Source: Mycobacteriales bacterium (GTDB lineage: Bacteria; Actinomycetota; Actinomycetes; Mycobacteriales; Mycobacteriaceae). Taken from it: DNA of 64,000 nt. This document shows, piece after piece, positions 1-8,387 of this stretch. The stretch is from positions 62,001-126,000 of the forward strand of contig DUTM01000009.1 of assembly GCA_012842085.1 (NCBI GenBank). The letters are read 5' to 3'. Position 1 is the stretch's first letter; the number at the start of each line of letters is the position of its first letter. The notes under the pieces were generated by a model. It saw only the letters and a list, made by a program, of their open reading frames with translations, was not told the origin of the DNA and searched no databases. The position numbers were made by a program, and so were the translations under genes.

Positions 1-1
1 A

Positions 2-1057
2 AATAACACGGCGCAGAAACGGAAAAAGCATTGGTCCACAGCAGCATTAGCACTGGTCACAACCGGCGCTCTCGTTTTTAGTGGATGTGCTGGGCCAAAC
101 CACAATGGTGCGGGTAATGACCTTCCGCTCGCACAAGGACCCCGGAGCGCGGTGCTTCCCAATAACGATCCCGATGTGATTATTGACAAACCGGTCCAAA
201 ACCTTCCCGTCACTGTGGAAGGCGCAGACGGGGAAGAAGTAACCGTGAAGGATACTTCGCGAATTATTGGTATCGATCGCCCAGGTACTATCACCCGCAT
301 TGTTTATGCCCTCGGACTAGGGGACAACCTGGTGGGTCGCGACAAAACAGCGGACTTCCCGGCTGCCCAAAATATTCCCCTCGTCACCACCAAAGCCCAC
401 GTGCTCAATGCGGAAAAGATCATTGCCGCGCGTCCCAGTGTCGTCATTGTGGACTACTCGGTGGGGCCTGGCGCCGTCATCCACCAGCTCCGAGACATCG
501 GCATCCCGGTGGTCTATATTGACGCCGAACGCTCCATCAGCCTCATCCCCACACTCATTAACCAAGTCGGGAAAGCTCTGGGTGTAAAACAAGAACAAAT
601 CGACAAGGTCGTCAAGAGCACCCAAGAGGAAGTGGAACAAGCCACCAAACGGGCGCAAGCCATGTCCGATAATCGGCGCATTGCCGTGCTCGTTATTCGG
701 GGCTCCAACGTGGCCTTTATTGGTGGCCCGGGTTCTGGCGCAGATGAACTGGTGACCGCACTGGGTGGTGTGGACGTTTCTAAAGAAGTAGGTCTCACCC
801 AGGATTTCACCCCCATGACTCCGGAAGCCATGGTGAAAGCAGCCCCCGATACGGTCATTGTTATGGCGGACGGTATGAAATCTGCGGGTGGTGTTGACGG
901 TATTGTTTCCGCACCGGGTATGGCACAGACACCCGCCGGCAAAAACCGTTCAGTGGTGGATGTTCTGGACTCGGCGCTATTCTCCTTCGGCCCGGGAGTC
1001 GGCGCACTTATCGACGCTCTGGCTGATGCGCTTTACGGAAAGCCCCAAGAAAAGTGA
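2..1057 (+). CDS. hmuT: Haem/iron ABC transporter substrate-binding lipoprotein, HmuT-like (5' end missing)
   Basis: Substrate-binding lipoprotein that delivers haem (or a similar iron ligand) to the HmuUV permease on the outer face of the membrane. The frame is open to the window's left edge, so the start codon is outside; 351 residues are visible. An internal GTG at 152 also opens a long ORF but is not the start, because the upstream in-frame codons encode a lipoprotein signal: basic KRKKHW, a hydrophobic stretch, then lipobox FSGC near window residue 29. The rest is a periplasmic-binding fold of the FecB/BtuF type, with GGPGSGADELVTALGG and a C-terminal FGPGVGALIDALADAL helix. The equivalent of the haem-ligand His is present (KAHVLNAE, codon at 398), but the Tyr of the family's YxR motif reads VIRG. 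The TGA overlaps the hmuU GTG. Family assignment is firm; haem specificity is inferred. Confidence 0.88.
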   Translation, partial: NNTAQKRKKHWSTAALALVTTGALVFSGCAGPNHNGAGNDLPLAQGPRSAVLPNNDPDVIIDKPVQNLPVTVEGADGEEVTVKDTSRIIGIDRPGTITRIVYALGLGDNLVGRDKTADFPAAQNIPLVTTKAHVLNAEKIIAARPSVVIVDYSVGPGAVIHQLRDIGIPVVYIDAERSISLIPTLINQVGKALGVKQEQIDKVVKSTQEEVEQATKRAQAMSDNRRIAVLVIRGSNVAFIGGPGSGADELVTALGGVDVSKEVGLTQDFTPMTPEAMVKAAPDTVIVMADGMKSAGGVDGIVSAPGMAQTPAGKNRSVVDVLDSALFSFGPGVGALIDALADALYGKPQEK

Positions 1058-2121
1058 CCGCAACCCGTACCCGTAGATCTGCTATCACCCTTATCGTCCT
1101 CATCATTTTGATGGTGGCAATGGGGGTGGCGGCGTGCCTCATTGGCCAGGTTGACACCTCAATTCAAGATATTTGGAACACTCTCGCCTCTGCCTGGGGG
1201 ATTCGTCCAGACACCGGCGACACTACCGTGGTGGTGGCAAGTACCCTCTGGGAGGTTCGTTTTCCCCGTATTGTGCTCGCCCTCGTAGTTGGGGCCGGCT
1301 TGGGTTGTGCAGGTGGGCTACTGCAAGGTGTTTTTGCTAACCCACTGGCAGAGCCAGGCATTATTGGTGTCAGCTCGGGTGGTGCCGTTTTCGCAGCCGG
1401 ACTGTTGGCCATTGCCAACCTGGCGGGCATTGACACCAGTTACATGTTTCTCAAGTGGGGGACGGCGGTAGCCGCATTTGTGGGTGCGCTGCTGACCACA
1501 TTGCTGGTCTACGCGCTATCACGAGTGCAGGGCAAAACCATTATCGTGAACTTTATCCTGGTGGGTGTCGCGGTTAATGCGTTCGCCGCCGGGCTTATCA
1601 CCCTGTTCAGTTTTTTGGGTGGCAGTGCGGCACAAAGCCAGGTGGTGTTCTGGCAGTTCGGCTCGTTCGCTGGAGCAGGCTGGGACAAAGCCGTCATTGC
1701 ACTTATCGTGACCGTACTGGGGATCATCGTGGCCGCCACCCAATCCCGCAAAATGGATTTGCTGGCACTTGGCGAAAATCAGGCCCAGCATTTGGGTGTG
1801 AACGTGGAGCGCTTCCGGCTGCTCATCATCTCAATTGTGGCCGCATTGGTTGGCGTAGGCGTTGCCTTCGCAGGCGTCATTGCTTTTGTTGGTTTGGTTG
1901 TTCCGCACGCCATCCGCCTCATTATTGGTCCGCAGCATAAATGGCTGCTGGTGAGTTCTGCTGTTGGTGGAGCGCTCGTGGTGCTCATTTGCGACACCCT
2001 CGCCCGTACCCTCATCAGCACCGCGGAACTACCCATCGGCATGTTGACGTCACTCATCGGCGGTCCGGTGTTCCTCCTGTTGCTGCGCCGCTACAAATCA
2101 GTTGGAACGGGGTGGCAGTAA
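1054..2121 (+). CDS. hmuU: Haem/iron ABC transporter permease, FecCD family
   Basis: Integral membrane permease (355 aa) of the FecCD/BtuC family that forms the translocation channel of the HmuTUV importer. It has about ten hydrophobic segments. Family signatures are the FANPLAEPGIIGVSSGG segment near residue 95, the ALGENQAQHLGV cytoplasmic coupling loop near residue 236 and the GxxAFVGLVVPH segment near 280. It starts with GTG inside the hmuT stop (GTGA overlap) and its TAA overlaps the hmuV ATG (TAATG), so all three genes should be translationally coupled in one operon. No oddities were seen. Confidence 0.93.
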   Translation: MTATRTRRSAITLIVLIILMVAMGVAACLIGQVDTSIQDIWNTLASAWGIRPDTGDTTVVVASTLWEVRFPRIVLALVVGAGLGCAGGLLQGVFANPLAEPGIIGVSSGGAVFAAGLLAIANLAGIDTSYMFLKWGTAVAAFVGALLTTLLVYALSRVQGKTIIVNFILVGVAVNAFAAGLITLFSFLGGSAAQSQVVFWQFGSFAGAGWDKAVIALIVTVLGIIVAATQSRKMDLLALGENQAQHLGVNVERFRLLIISIVAALVGVGVAFAGVIAFVGLVVPHAIRLIIGPQHKWLLVSSAVGGALVVLICDTLARTLISTAELPIGMLTSLIGGPVFLLLLRRYKSVGTGWQ

Positions 2122-2948
2122 TGACGACGCTAGAACCTCTCACGATCACTGAAAAACTTAATGTTGCCCCCGGGGATGTTCTTATGAGCTGCACGGGTGT
2201 GCACTGTGAGCGCGGCAAGAAAACAGTCCTTGAGGACGTTTCCCTAGATATTCGTGCCGGCGAAATTATTGCCCTCGTGGGGCCTAATGGCGCCGGAAAA
2301 TCGACTCTGCTGAGCGTGCTCGCTGGAGACCTCCCCACAACCCAGGGACAGGTAAAGGTTTTTGGTAAAGACCTCCCCAAACTGTCGACACGGGATCTGG
2401 CACACCGCCGGGCAGTGCTCACCCAATCCAACCATGTTGGCTTCGAATTCTTTGTGGAGGAAGTCATCGAAATGGGGCGCGCCCCCTGGGTACGCACCGA
2501 CTATGCTGCGGAAGACGAAGAATCTATTGCGGAAGCCATCCAACTGATGGGTGTTGAAAAGTTTTTGAAGAAACTGTTCAACCAACTTTCAGGCGGGGAA
2601 AAAGCACGCGTATCTATGACCCGAGTGCTGGCCCAACGCACGCCAATCTTGATGTTGGATGAGCCCACGGCAGCCCTCGATATTCAATACCAGGAACGTC
2701 TTATGCAGGTGGTGCGGCAGCGGGTGCGCCAACATGTGGGGGCTGTAGTGGTACTGCACGATCTTGGTTTGGCAGCGGCCTACGCCGATCGAGTGGTGGT
2801 ACTTGCGGACGGCAAACTTGTCGCACAAGGTAACCCCCGCGAAGTACTCACCGCCGATCTTTTGAGTTCCGTCTACAACACTCCGGTACACATTGTGGAG
2901 GACGGTTTCGGGTCGTTCCAGGTGGTGCCGGTACGTTCGGCTCACTAG
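2121..2948 (+). CDS. hmuV: Haem/iron ABC transporter ATP-binding protein
   Basis: Cytoplasmic ATPase (275 aa) energising the HmuTU importer. Visible motifs are Walker A GPNGAGKST (about residue 57), a Q-loop glutamine in TQSNHVGF, signature LSGGEKARV (about 156) and Walker B ILMLDEPTAALD (about 177), followed by an H-loop histidine in VVLHDLG. The start is the ATG overlapping the hmuU stop. A longer in-frame reading back to 1941 would run inside hmuU and is rejected. Its 3' end overlaps the opposing esterase gene by 4 bp. The same family also serves siderophores and cobalamin, so the cargo rests on HmuT. Confidence 0.93.
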   Translation: MTTLEPLTITEKLNVAPGDVLMSCTGVHCERGKKTVLEDVSLDIRAGEIIALVGPNGAGKSTLLSVLAGDLPTTQGQVKVFGKDLPKLSTRDLAHRRAVLTQSNHVGFEFFVEEVIEMGRAPWVRTDYAAEDEESIAEAIQLMGVEKFLKKLFNQLSGGEKARVSMTRVLAQRTPILMLDEPTAALDIQYQERLMQVVRQRVRQHVGAVVVLHDLGLAAAYADRVVVLADGKLVAQGNPREVLTADLLSSVYNTPVHIVEDGFGSFQVVPVRSAH

Positions 2949-4021
2949 CCCATAACGCCGAGCATGTGCCGCAACACGCCGACAGCTTCATCCATGGCGC
3001 GTTTGGCGTCCTCCCACACCCAGAAACTGTTCACGAAGGGGTGTATCAACGTAGTGTGTCGCCGCAGCGAGGTGGGTACACCCACGGCAGCTAGTCGGCG
3101 TGCATAGGCTTCACCTTCGTCGCGAAGCGGGTCATGCCCAGCAACTGCCACATAGGCTGGAGCCACCTTCTCTAGCAGGCTATCTTCGGCGAGAAGGGGA
3201 GAGGCCAGCGGATTTTCTCGATCCGCAACTTCCGGTACATACGCATCCCGAAACCACGGTATTTGTTTTGCCGTAAGGTAGTGCCTTTCCGCAAACTCAC
3301 GGTGGCTCGGGGTATCGAAATCACGCACATTTGTTGCCGGTACGAAAAGCATTTGTAAGCGCGGTTGACGGTGCCCCACGATAGCTAACTGTATGCACGC
3401 CGCAGCAGCTAAATTAGCTCCCGCAGAGTCACCTGCAATTGCTATCCGTTCAGTGTCCACACCGGGCACGTCTCCACCCATGACAGCTTCAAGGACGTCA
3501 CTCACCGCATTGATGGGGGCCGGGAATGGATGTTCAGGAGCCAACGGGTAGTCGACGGACAAAACCGCCACGTTGGCATTTGCGCAAAAGTATCGTGCGG
3601 GATTGTCGTGGCTATCCAGTGATCCAACCACCCATCCACCACCATGCAGATAGACCAAAGTGGGGATTTTTCGGCTCGTGGTGTTGTCCGGACGGTAGTA
3701 GCGCACACGGTGTCCTGCTACCTGAATCTCCGTTACCTGGCCGACCTTAATTTGCGGTCCGGCTGCCATAAGCGAGCTTGTTTCGGTTGCTTTCCGGGCT
3801 TCCTCGACTGGCATATCGGAAATATCTTCCCCTATAAGGTCGAGGCTGCGTAGTGATGCATAAACATCTGGAGCAATCTTGTCGCCGTCGGAGTTCGTGC
3901 GCGATCCGAGCAACCGCAGTACCGGGGATGGGGTGGCACGTAGAACTGCCGCCGCAGAAAGGTTGATCCGATCTGCTAAAGACAGCGGGCGGAAGTAATT
4001 GCTACTGGACAGGAATTTCAA
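2945..4021 (-). CDS. Alpha/beta hydrolase, hormone-sensitive-lipase (type IV esterase) family
   Basis: Probable carboxylesterase/lipase of the HSL family (358 aa), hydrolysing short acyl esters. The oxyanion-hole motif HGGGWVVGS lies near residue 128, the nucleophile elbow GDSAG near 201, the acid residue in AGHDPLRDE near 299 and the catalytic His in LIHPF near 329, so the catalytic set looks complete. No signal peptide is visible. Two TTG codons could start it (4036 and 4021); 4021 is chosen because GAAGGA sits 7 nt upstream of it. It lies between hmuV (convergent, 4-bp overlap) and glnA, and looks like a gene specific to this lineage rather than part of the conserved glnA block. Substrate unknown. 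Confidence 0.82.
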   Translation of the reverse strand: MKFLSSSNYFRPLSLADRINLSAAAVLRATPSPVLRLLGSRTNSDGDKIAPDVYASLRSLDLIGEDISDMPVEEARKATETSSLMAAGPQIKVGQVTEIQVAGHRVRYYRPDNTTSRKIPTLVYLHGGGWVVGSLDSHDNPARYFCANANVAVLSVDYPLAPEHPFPAPINAVSDVLEAVMGGDVPGVDTERIAIAGDSAGANLAAAACIQLAIVGHRQPRLQMLFVPATNVRDFDTPSHREFAERHYLTAKQIPWFRDAYVPEVADRENPLASPLLAEDSLLEKVAPAYVAVAGHDPLRDEGEAYARRLAAVGVPTSLRRHTTLIHPFVNSFWVWEDAKRAMDEAVGVLRHMLGVMG

Positions 4022-4098
4022 GGGAGTGTCCTTCAATAAAACTAGAATGGTAGGTCATAAATAAACAAAGTTCTGCCAATTCTCTCATGTAAATAAGA

Positions 4099-4129
4099 GT
4101 GGTGCCCCCAGCAACACTGAGGGCACCAC
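4099..4129 (-). terminator. Intrinsic terminator after glnA
   Basis: Perfect inverted repeat GTGGTGCCC / GGGCACCAC (4099-4107 and 4121-4129) with a 13-nt loop, 30 bp past the glnA stop. On the minus strand the stem is followed by a T-rich tract (TCTTATTT). Confidence 0.8.
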
Positions 4130-4159
4130 CAAAAGGTTTATTGAATTTGTATAAAAGAA

Positions 4160-5596
4160 TTAGCAGTCGTAGTAAAGCTCAAACTCGACCGGAGCGGGAC
4201 GCAGCCGCGCCGCCTCCAGTTCCACATTCCGCTTGTAGTTGATCCACGACTCGATCAGGTCATCAGTGAAGACACCACCCTCGGTGAGGAAGTCGTGGTC
4301 TTCTTCCAATGCCTGCAGAGCTTCTTCCAAACTGCCCGGAGTTTGCGGAATATTCTTAGCCTCCTCCGGGGGAAGTTCGTAGAGATCCTTATCGATGGGA
4401 GCAAGCGGTTCAATACGGTTGCGGATACCGTCCAGGCCGGCCATCAGCATCGCCGCAAACGCCAGGTAGGGGTTTGAGGAGGGGTCCGGGCAACGGAACT
4501 CAACACGCTTTGCCTTGGCGTTGTTACCGGTCAACGGGATACGAACACAGGCGGAGCGGTTGCCCTGCGAATAAGCAAGGTTGACGGGGGCTTCATAGCC
4601 TTTCACCAGCCGCTTATAGGAGTTGATGGTGGGGTTGGTGAAGGCGAGCACCGCCGGAGCATGCTCCAGGATTCCCCCAATAAAGTAACGTGCCAGGTCA
4701 GACAATCCACCGTAGCCGTTTTCGTCGTAGAAGAGGGGCTCCCCGTCCTTCCACAAGGACATATGGGCGTGCATACCGGAGCCATTATCGCCAAACAGGG
4801 GCTTCGGCATGAACGTTGCTGAAAGGCCATTCTGCCAGGCCGTATTCTTAATCACGTACTTGAAAAGTTGGACGTCATCGGCAGCATGCAGAAGCGTATC
4901 GAAACGGTAGTTGATTTCCATCTGTCCACCGTTGCCCACTTCATGGTGGGCGCGCTCCAGGGTGAAACCAACGTCCCGCAGATTGCGGCACATTTCGTCG
5001 CGCAGATCCTGGTAGTGGTCGTAGGGGGCCACCGGGAAGTAGGCGCCCTTCACTCGCGACTTGTAGCCCTTGTTGGGGGTGCCATCGATTTCTGTGTCTG
5101 CACCGCGGTTCCACCAACCTTCGTCTGAATCCAATTCGAAGAACGACTTGTGCATTTCGGTGGCGTAGCGAACTTTGTTGAAAACGTAGAATTCTGCTTC
5201 TGCGCCGAAGTAGCAGGTGTCAGCAATACCAGTGGAGGTCAGGTACTCTTCCGCTTTGCGGGCAATATTGCGGGGGTCACGGGAGTAGGGCTCCCGGGTG
5301 CGCGGGTTGTGCACAAAGAACTGTACGTTCAAGGTTTTGGCTTTGCGGAAAGGATCAATTCGGGCGCTCGCCAAATCCGGCAGCAGCACCATGTCCGACT
5401 GGTCGACGGTAGCAAAGCCACGAATTGAGGAAGCATCGAACGCGAGGCCGTTCTCCATTGCATCGACAGTAAAGTCTTCTGCGTCGATGGTGAAGTGCTG
5501 TTCGATACCTGGAAGATCGGTGAAGCGGATATCGACGAGTTCGATCTCCTCCGCAGCGATGTAATCCACTAGTTCTTGAGGACTGGTAAATCCCAC
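4160..5596 (-). CDS. glnA: Type I glutamine synthetase
   Basis: Condenses glutamate and ammonia to glutamine at the expense of ATP; dodecameric cytosolic enzyme (GSI-beta). Clear signatures are [11 protein letters not shown] near the N-terminus, FDASSIRGF near residue 53, the glutamate flap region with [12 protein letters not shown], the ATP-binding [18 protein letters not shown] near 260, and NPYLAF near 393, which carries the Tyr adenylylated by GlnE in relatives. The GTG at 5596 is preferred over an upstream TTG at 5641: AAGGAG lies 7 nt before it and the resulting 478 residues equal the length of M. tuberculosis GlnA1. It is transcribed alone, flanked by terminators on both sides. Confidence 0.97.
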   Translation of the reverse strand: MGFTSPQELVDYIAAEEIELVDIRFTDLPGIEQHFTIDAEDFTVDAMENGLAFDASSIRGFATVDQSDMVLLPDLASARIDPFRKAKTLNVQFFVHNPRTREPYSRDPRNIARKAEEYLTSTGIADTCYFGAEAEFYVFNKVRYATEMHKSFFELDSDEGWWNRGADTEIDGTPNKGYKSRVKGAYFPVAPYDHYQDLRDEMCRNLRDVGFTLERAHHEVGNGGQMEINYRFDTLLHAADDVQLFKYVIKNTAWQNGLSATFMPKPLFGDNGSGMHAHMSLWKDGEPLFYDENGYGGLSDLARYFIGGILEHAPAVLAFTNPTINSYKRLVKGYEAPVNLAYSQGNRSACVRIPLTGNNAKAKRVEFRCPDPSSNPYLAFAAMLMAGLDGIRNRIEPLAPIDKDLYELPPEEAKNIPQTPGSLEEALQALEEDHDFLTEGGVFTDDLIESWINYKRNVELEAARLRPAPVEFELYYDC

Positions 5597-5735
5597 AGTT
5601 GTTCTCCTTGACGTCAGACCGGATTTTTCCGGCGTCACCAACTAGCTTACGGCTTATCCGTCCCACATACGTATATTGATTGTTTCGTACACGTTACGTG
5701 AGCGGAATTTCCTTAGATTTTTCTCGGGAAAAGCG
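5597..5735 (-). promoter_or_regulatory. glnA upstream region
   Basis: The 139 bp between the glnA start and the terminator of the preceding gene must hold the glnA promoter. It contains the ribosome-binding site (AAGGAG, 5604-5609 on the complement) and an AT-rich patch around 5660-5690. No confident nitrogen-regulator site was recognised. Confidence 0.4.
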
Positions 5736-5770
5736 ATGAAGGCCCACGTATTTAAACTGTGGGCCTTCAT
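5736..5770 (-). terminator. Intrinsic terminator of the lipoate operon
   Basis: A 12-bp perfect stem, ATGAAGGCCCAC / GTGGGCCTTCAT, closes an 11-nt loop just past the DUF4191 gene. On the minus strand the stem is followed by a short T stretch (CGCTTTTC). It separates the E2-lipB-lipA-DUF4191 unit from glnA. Confidence 0.72.
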
Positions 5771-5789
5771 AGAATTTTCATGCCGATTC

Positions 5790-6566
5790 TTATCTTCCGC
5801 TGCGGCGACGGGCAGAGCGCTGCATCCCGCGCAACTTCGCGTTGCTAGGAATAGGCCCTTTAGGCATCCCCATAGCAGTCTTTTTGGCGGCTAGCGACTC
5901 TAGGCGAGCATTGATCGACTCCACATCTTCGCGGCTAATATTTTTGGGCAGCCGCTTGATGGTGCTGCGCAGTTTCTTAATTTCTACTTGGTTGTCGCCG
6001 TGCCCAACATAAATCTCGTAAATGGGGGTGTCGCCGATTACTCGTGCGAGGCTACGTTTCTGAGAATTCATCAAGCCCCGCAGACGGTTGTAGTTACCTT
6101 CACCCACCAGGATCACACCAGGCCGTCCCACAACGCGGTGCACAACATCAAGGCTCGCGTTGCCAGCAACCGTCTGCTGCACCCGCCAAGAGCCTTTCAG
6201 CTGCGTTAAATCCCAACCAGCCATGCCCGGCTGCCCATCAGCCTTCTCATACATGGTGTTAGTCATGCGGCGCGTAAAGATGAACATGTCGATCGTGATA
6301 CCGATCATGATGGCCGCCAGCATCATAAAGATCCACGTCACCCAGTTGCCCTGGATCGCGAGGCCAGTAATCAGACCAGTCACCACAATAACCGCCACCA
6401 TGACGCCAATCATGATGGGAAGTAGCGCCTTATCTTCCTTGCGCTGAATATTGAAAGCCTGCCAAATTTGCTTCCACGTGTTGCGCCGGGCGGCACGCTT
6501 TTCCTTGCGGCGTTCCTTACGTTCTTCCTTCGTCATCTCGCCGAAGGCTTTTTCTTTAGTAGCCAT
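5790..6566 (-). CDS. DUF4191 membrane protein (Rv2219-like)
   Basis: Conserved actinobacterial membrane protein (258 aa) of unknown function, always found next to lipA/lipB. The first 35 residues are strongly charged (KEERKERRKEKRAARR). Two hydrophobic segments follow at about residues 50-70 and 77-97, then a basic cytosolic domain ending in RSARRRSGR. It is the last gene of the E2-lipB-lipA unit, 49 bp after lipA, and is followed by a terminator. The neighbourhood suggests a link to lipoylation or membrane-associated dehydrogenase assembly, but nothing in the sequence shows a reaction. Confidence 0.85.
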   Translation of the reverse strand: MATKEKAFGEMTKEERKERRKEKRAARRNTWKQIWQAFNIQRKEDKALLPIMIGVMVAVIVVTGLITGLAIQGNWVTWIFMMLAAIMIGITIDMFIFTRRMTNTMYEKADGQPGMAGWDLTQLKGSWRVQQTVAGNASLDVVHRVVGRPGVILVGEGNYNRLRGLMNSQKRSLARVIGDTPIYEIYVGHGDNQVEIKKLRSTIKRLPKNISREDVESINARLESLAAKKTAMGMPKGPIPSNAKLRGMQRSARRRSGR

Positions 6567-6615
6567 GAAAATTCCTCGTCGTTAAAACTTCATTCAGTAA
6601 CAACACTAGTGGTTT

Positions 6616-7611
6616 CTAGTTTAAGCGATCTACCAAGGTATGTATTTCCTGGGCCGCATGACGCTGTGGATCCAGGTGCCGTAGATGCTCTGGTAATTCT
6701 CGTCCCATGTGCTCTAACGCTTCCGCGTACAACATTCCAGCACGATAACTCGAGCGTACCAACGGTCCCGCCATCACACCCGCAAAACCTATTTCCCGAG
6801 CCAGATCAGCAAGTTCCAGAAACTCTTCCGGAGTCACCCACCGATCAATGGGGCGCTGCAAACGGGAAGGGCGCAGATACTGCGTAATAGTCACAATGTC
6901 GCAACCTGCGGAATGCAAATCCCGTAAAGCTTCCTCAACTTCCGTATTGGTTTCGCCCATCCCCAAAATAAGGTTGGACTTCGTCACCAGCCCATATTCT
7001 TTAGCTAGTGACAGCACCTTTAAGGACTTCTCGTATGTGAAAGCCGGCCGGATTTGTTTCATTAGACGCGGCACAGTTTCCAGATTATGTGCCAAGACTT
7101 CCGGTTGGGAGTCGAAAACTTGCTCCAAAAGATCCGGATCGGCGTGGAAGTCGGGGATGAGGTTTTCCACCCCGGTGTTGGGGTTCAGTTTGTGGATTTG
7201 GCGCACTGTTTCTGCATAAAGCCAGGCACCTTCATCCGGGAGGTCATCGCGCGTCACACCCGTAATAGTCGAGTATTTGAGTTGCAAGTGATGCACCGAC
7301 TCAGCAATACGGCGGGGTTCGTCCCGGTCGAGTGGTTCCGGTTTGCCCGAGTCGATTTGGCAAAAATCACAGCGCCGGGAACAGCGGCTTCCCCCAATAA
7401 GGAAAGTAGCTTCCCGGTCTTCCCAACACTCGTACACATTGGGGCAGCCCGCTTCTTGGCAAACAGTGTGCAGATCCGTACCCGCTACCAGATTTTTTAT
7501 GTGCGAAAAATTCGGTCCTGTTTTGGCTGTGGTACGGATCCAGCGGGGCTTTTCCTCAATGGGGTGGGCGGCGTTGCGCTGCTCAATGCGGAGGAGACGA
7601 CGTTCACTCAT
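6616..7611 (-). CDS. lipA: Lipoyl synthase (radical SAM)
   Basis: Inserts two sulfur atoms into octanoyl groups on lipoyl domains, completing lipoate synthesis. The 331-aa protein carries the LipA-specific cluster [12 protein letters not shown] near residue 46 and the radical-SAM cluster CSRRCDFC near 73, so both [4Fe-4S] sites are intact. The frame stays open upstream to 7758, but the ATG at 7611 is the start: it overlaps the lipB stop (ATGA), is preceded by GGGAGAG, and gives the usual N-terminus. It acts directly after LipB, and the E2 encoded upstream is an expected substrate. Confidence 0.97.
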   Translation of the reverse strand: MSERRLLRIEQRNAAHPIEEKPRWIRTTAKTGPNFSHIKNLVAGTDLHTVCQEAGCPNVYECWEDREATFLIGGSRCSRRCDFCQIDSGKPEPLDRDEPRRIAESVHHLQLKYSTITGVTRDDLPDEGAWLYAETVRQIHKLNPNTGVENLIPDFHADPDLLEQVFDSQPEVLAHNLETVPRLMKQIRPAFTYEKSLKVLSLAKEYGLVTKSNLILGMGETNTEVEEALRDLHSAGCDIVTITQYLRPSRLQRPIDRWVTPEEFLELADLAREIGFAGVMAGPLVRSSYRAGMLYAEALEHMGRELPEHLRHLDPQRHAAQEIHTLVDRLN

Positions 7612-8387
7612 CGTGGAATCTCTCCCTCCGTAATTGCTAGTTTGCCATCCAATGCTAGTTGGAAATAGTGCTTGACGGCGGGGAGAACATCTTGTGGGTG
7701 AACCAGCTGTCCGGTTTCTGCACTGATAGTTGTTATCCCCGCGTCGGTGATACCGCACGGGACAATACGGTCATAGGCAGTAACGTCGTTGGAGCAGTTC
7801 AACGCAAAACCGTGCTGGGAGACACCCTTCGTCAAGTGGTATCCCAATGCACAAATTTTCCGTTCCGGGCGGCCACCGTCTTTGCCTAGCGCCCGGTCGG
7901 AGGGAACCCACACTCCTGAGCGTCCATCCACGCGGCCAGCCGGGATCCCAAAGTCTTTCACCACCCGCAAGAGGGCTTCCTCGGTGCGGCGCACAAAAGC
8001 CATTACTTCGAGTGGTTCTGCAAGCTTAATGATGGGATATCCGATTAGTTGTCCGGGGCCGTGCCAGGTAATCCGCCCGCCTCGGTTCACCCGCACCACC
8101 GGAGAGCCATCGTCGGGAAGGTCGCTTTCCTCCGTCATCCGCCCTGCCGTATACACAGCGGGGTGCGTTAAAAGAAAAACCGTGTCGGTGGTGGAGGCAC
8201 GCAGTTCTGGATCTGCTACCGACGCTTTTCGCTGGGCGGTGGCTTCTTCCTGAATTTTCCAGGCATCCTCGTAGGGCACTTCTCCCAACCAACGAAAATC
8301 CAGCGGCAGGGAGGAATCACGTGAAGAAACCACTTGCCGTTTCGTGCTCCCAGAAGTGTTTGCCGAACTAGGAGAGGGCATCTGCAT
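7608..8387 (-). CDS. lipB: Octanoyltransferase
   Basis: Transfers octanoate from acyl carrier protein to lipoyl-domain lysines. In 259 residues it shows the [18 protein letters not shown] motif near residue 101, the catalytic Lys in ERKICALG near 176 and the catalytic Cys in VPCGI near 210. The first 30 residues are a Ser/Thr-rich extension. The start is uncertain between ATG 8387 and ATG 8381; both lie inside the end of the E2 gene (about 20-bp overlap), so translation is likely coupled. It ends inside the lipA start. Confidence 0.95.
   Translation of the reverse strand: MQMPSPSSANTSGSTKRQVVSSRDSSLPLDFRWLGEVPYEDAWKIQEEATAQRKASVADPELRASTTDTVFLLTHPAVYTAGRMTEESDLPDDGSPVVRVNRGGRITWHGPGQLIGYPIIKLAEPLEVMAFVRRTEEALLRVVKDFGIPAGRVDGRSGVWVPSDRALGKDGGRPERKICALGYHLTKGVSQHGFALNCSNDVTAYDRIVPCGITDAGITTISAETGQLVHPQDVLPAVKHYFQLALDGKLAITEGEIPR

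Noticed and set aside
1941-2120. N-terminal extension of hmuV
   Set aside because: It lies wholly inside hmuU in another frame; the ATG at 2121 overlaps the hmuU stop and gives a normal ATPase N-terminus.
7612-7758. 49-codon upstream extension of lipA
   Set aside because: It is antisense-like low-quality sequence inside lipB, and the ATG at 7611 has the ATGA junction and binding site.
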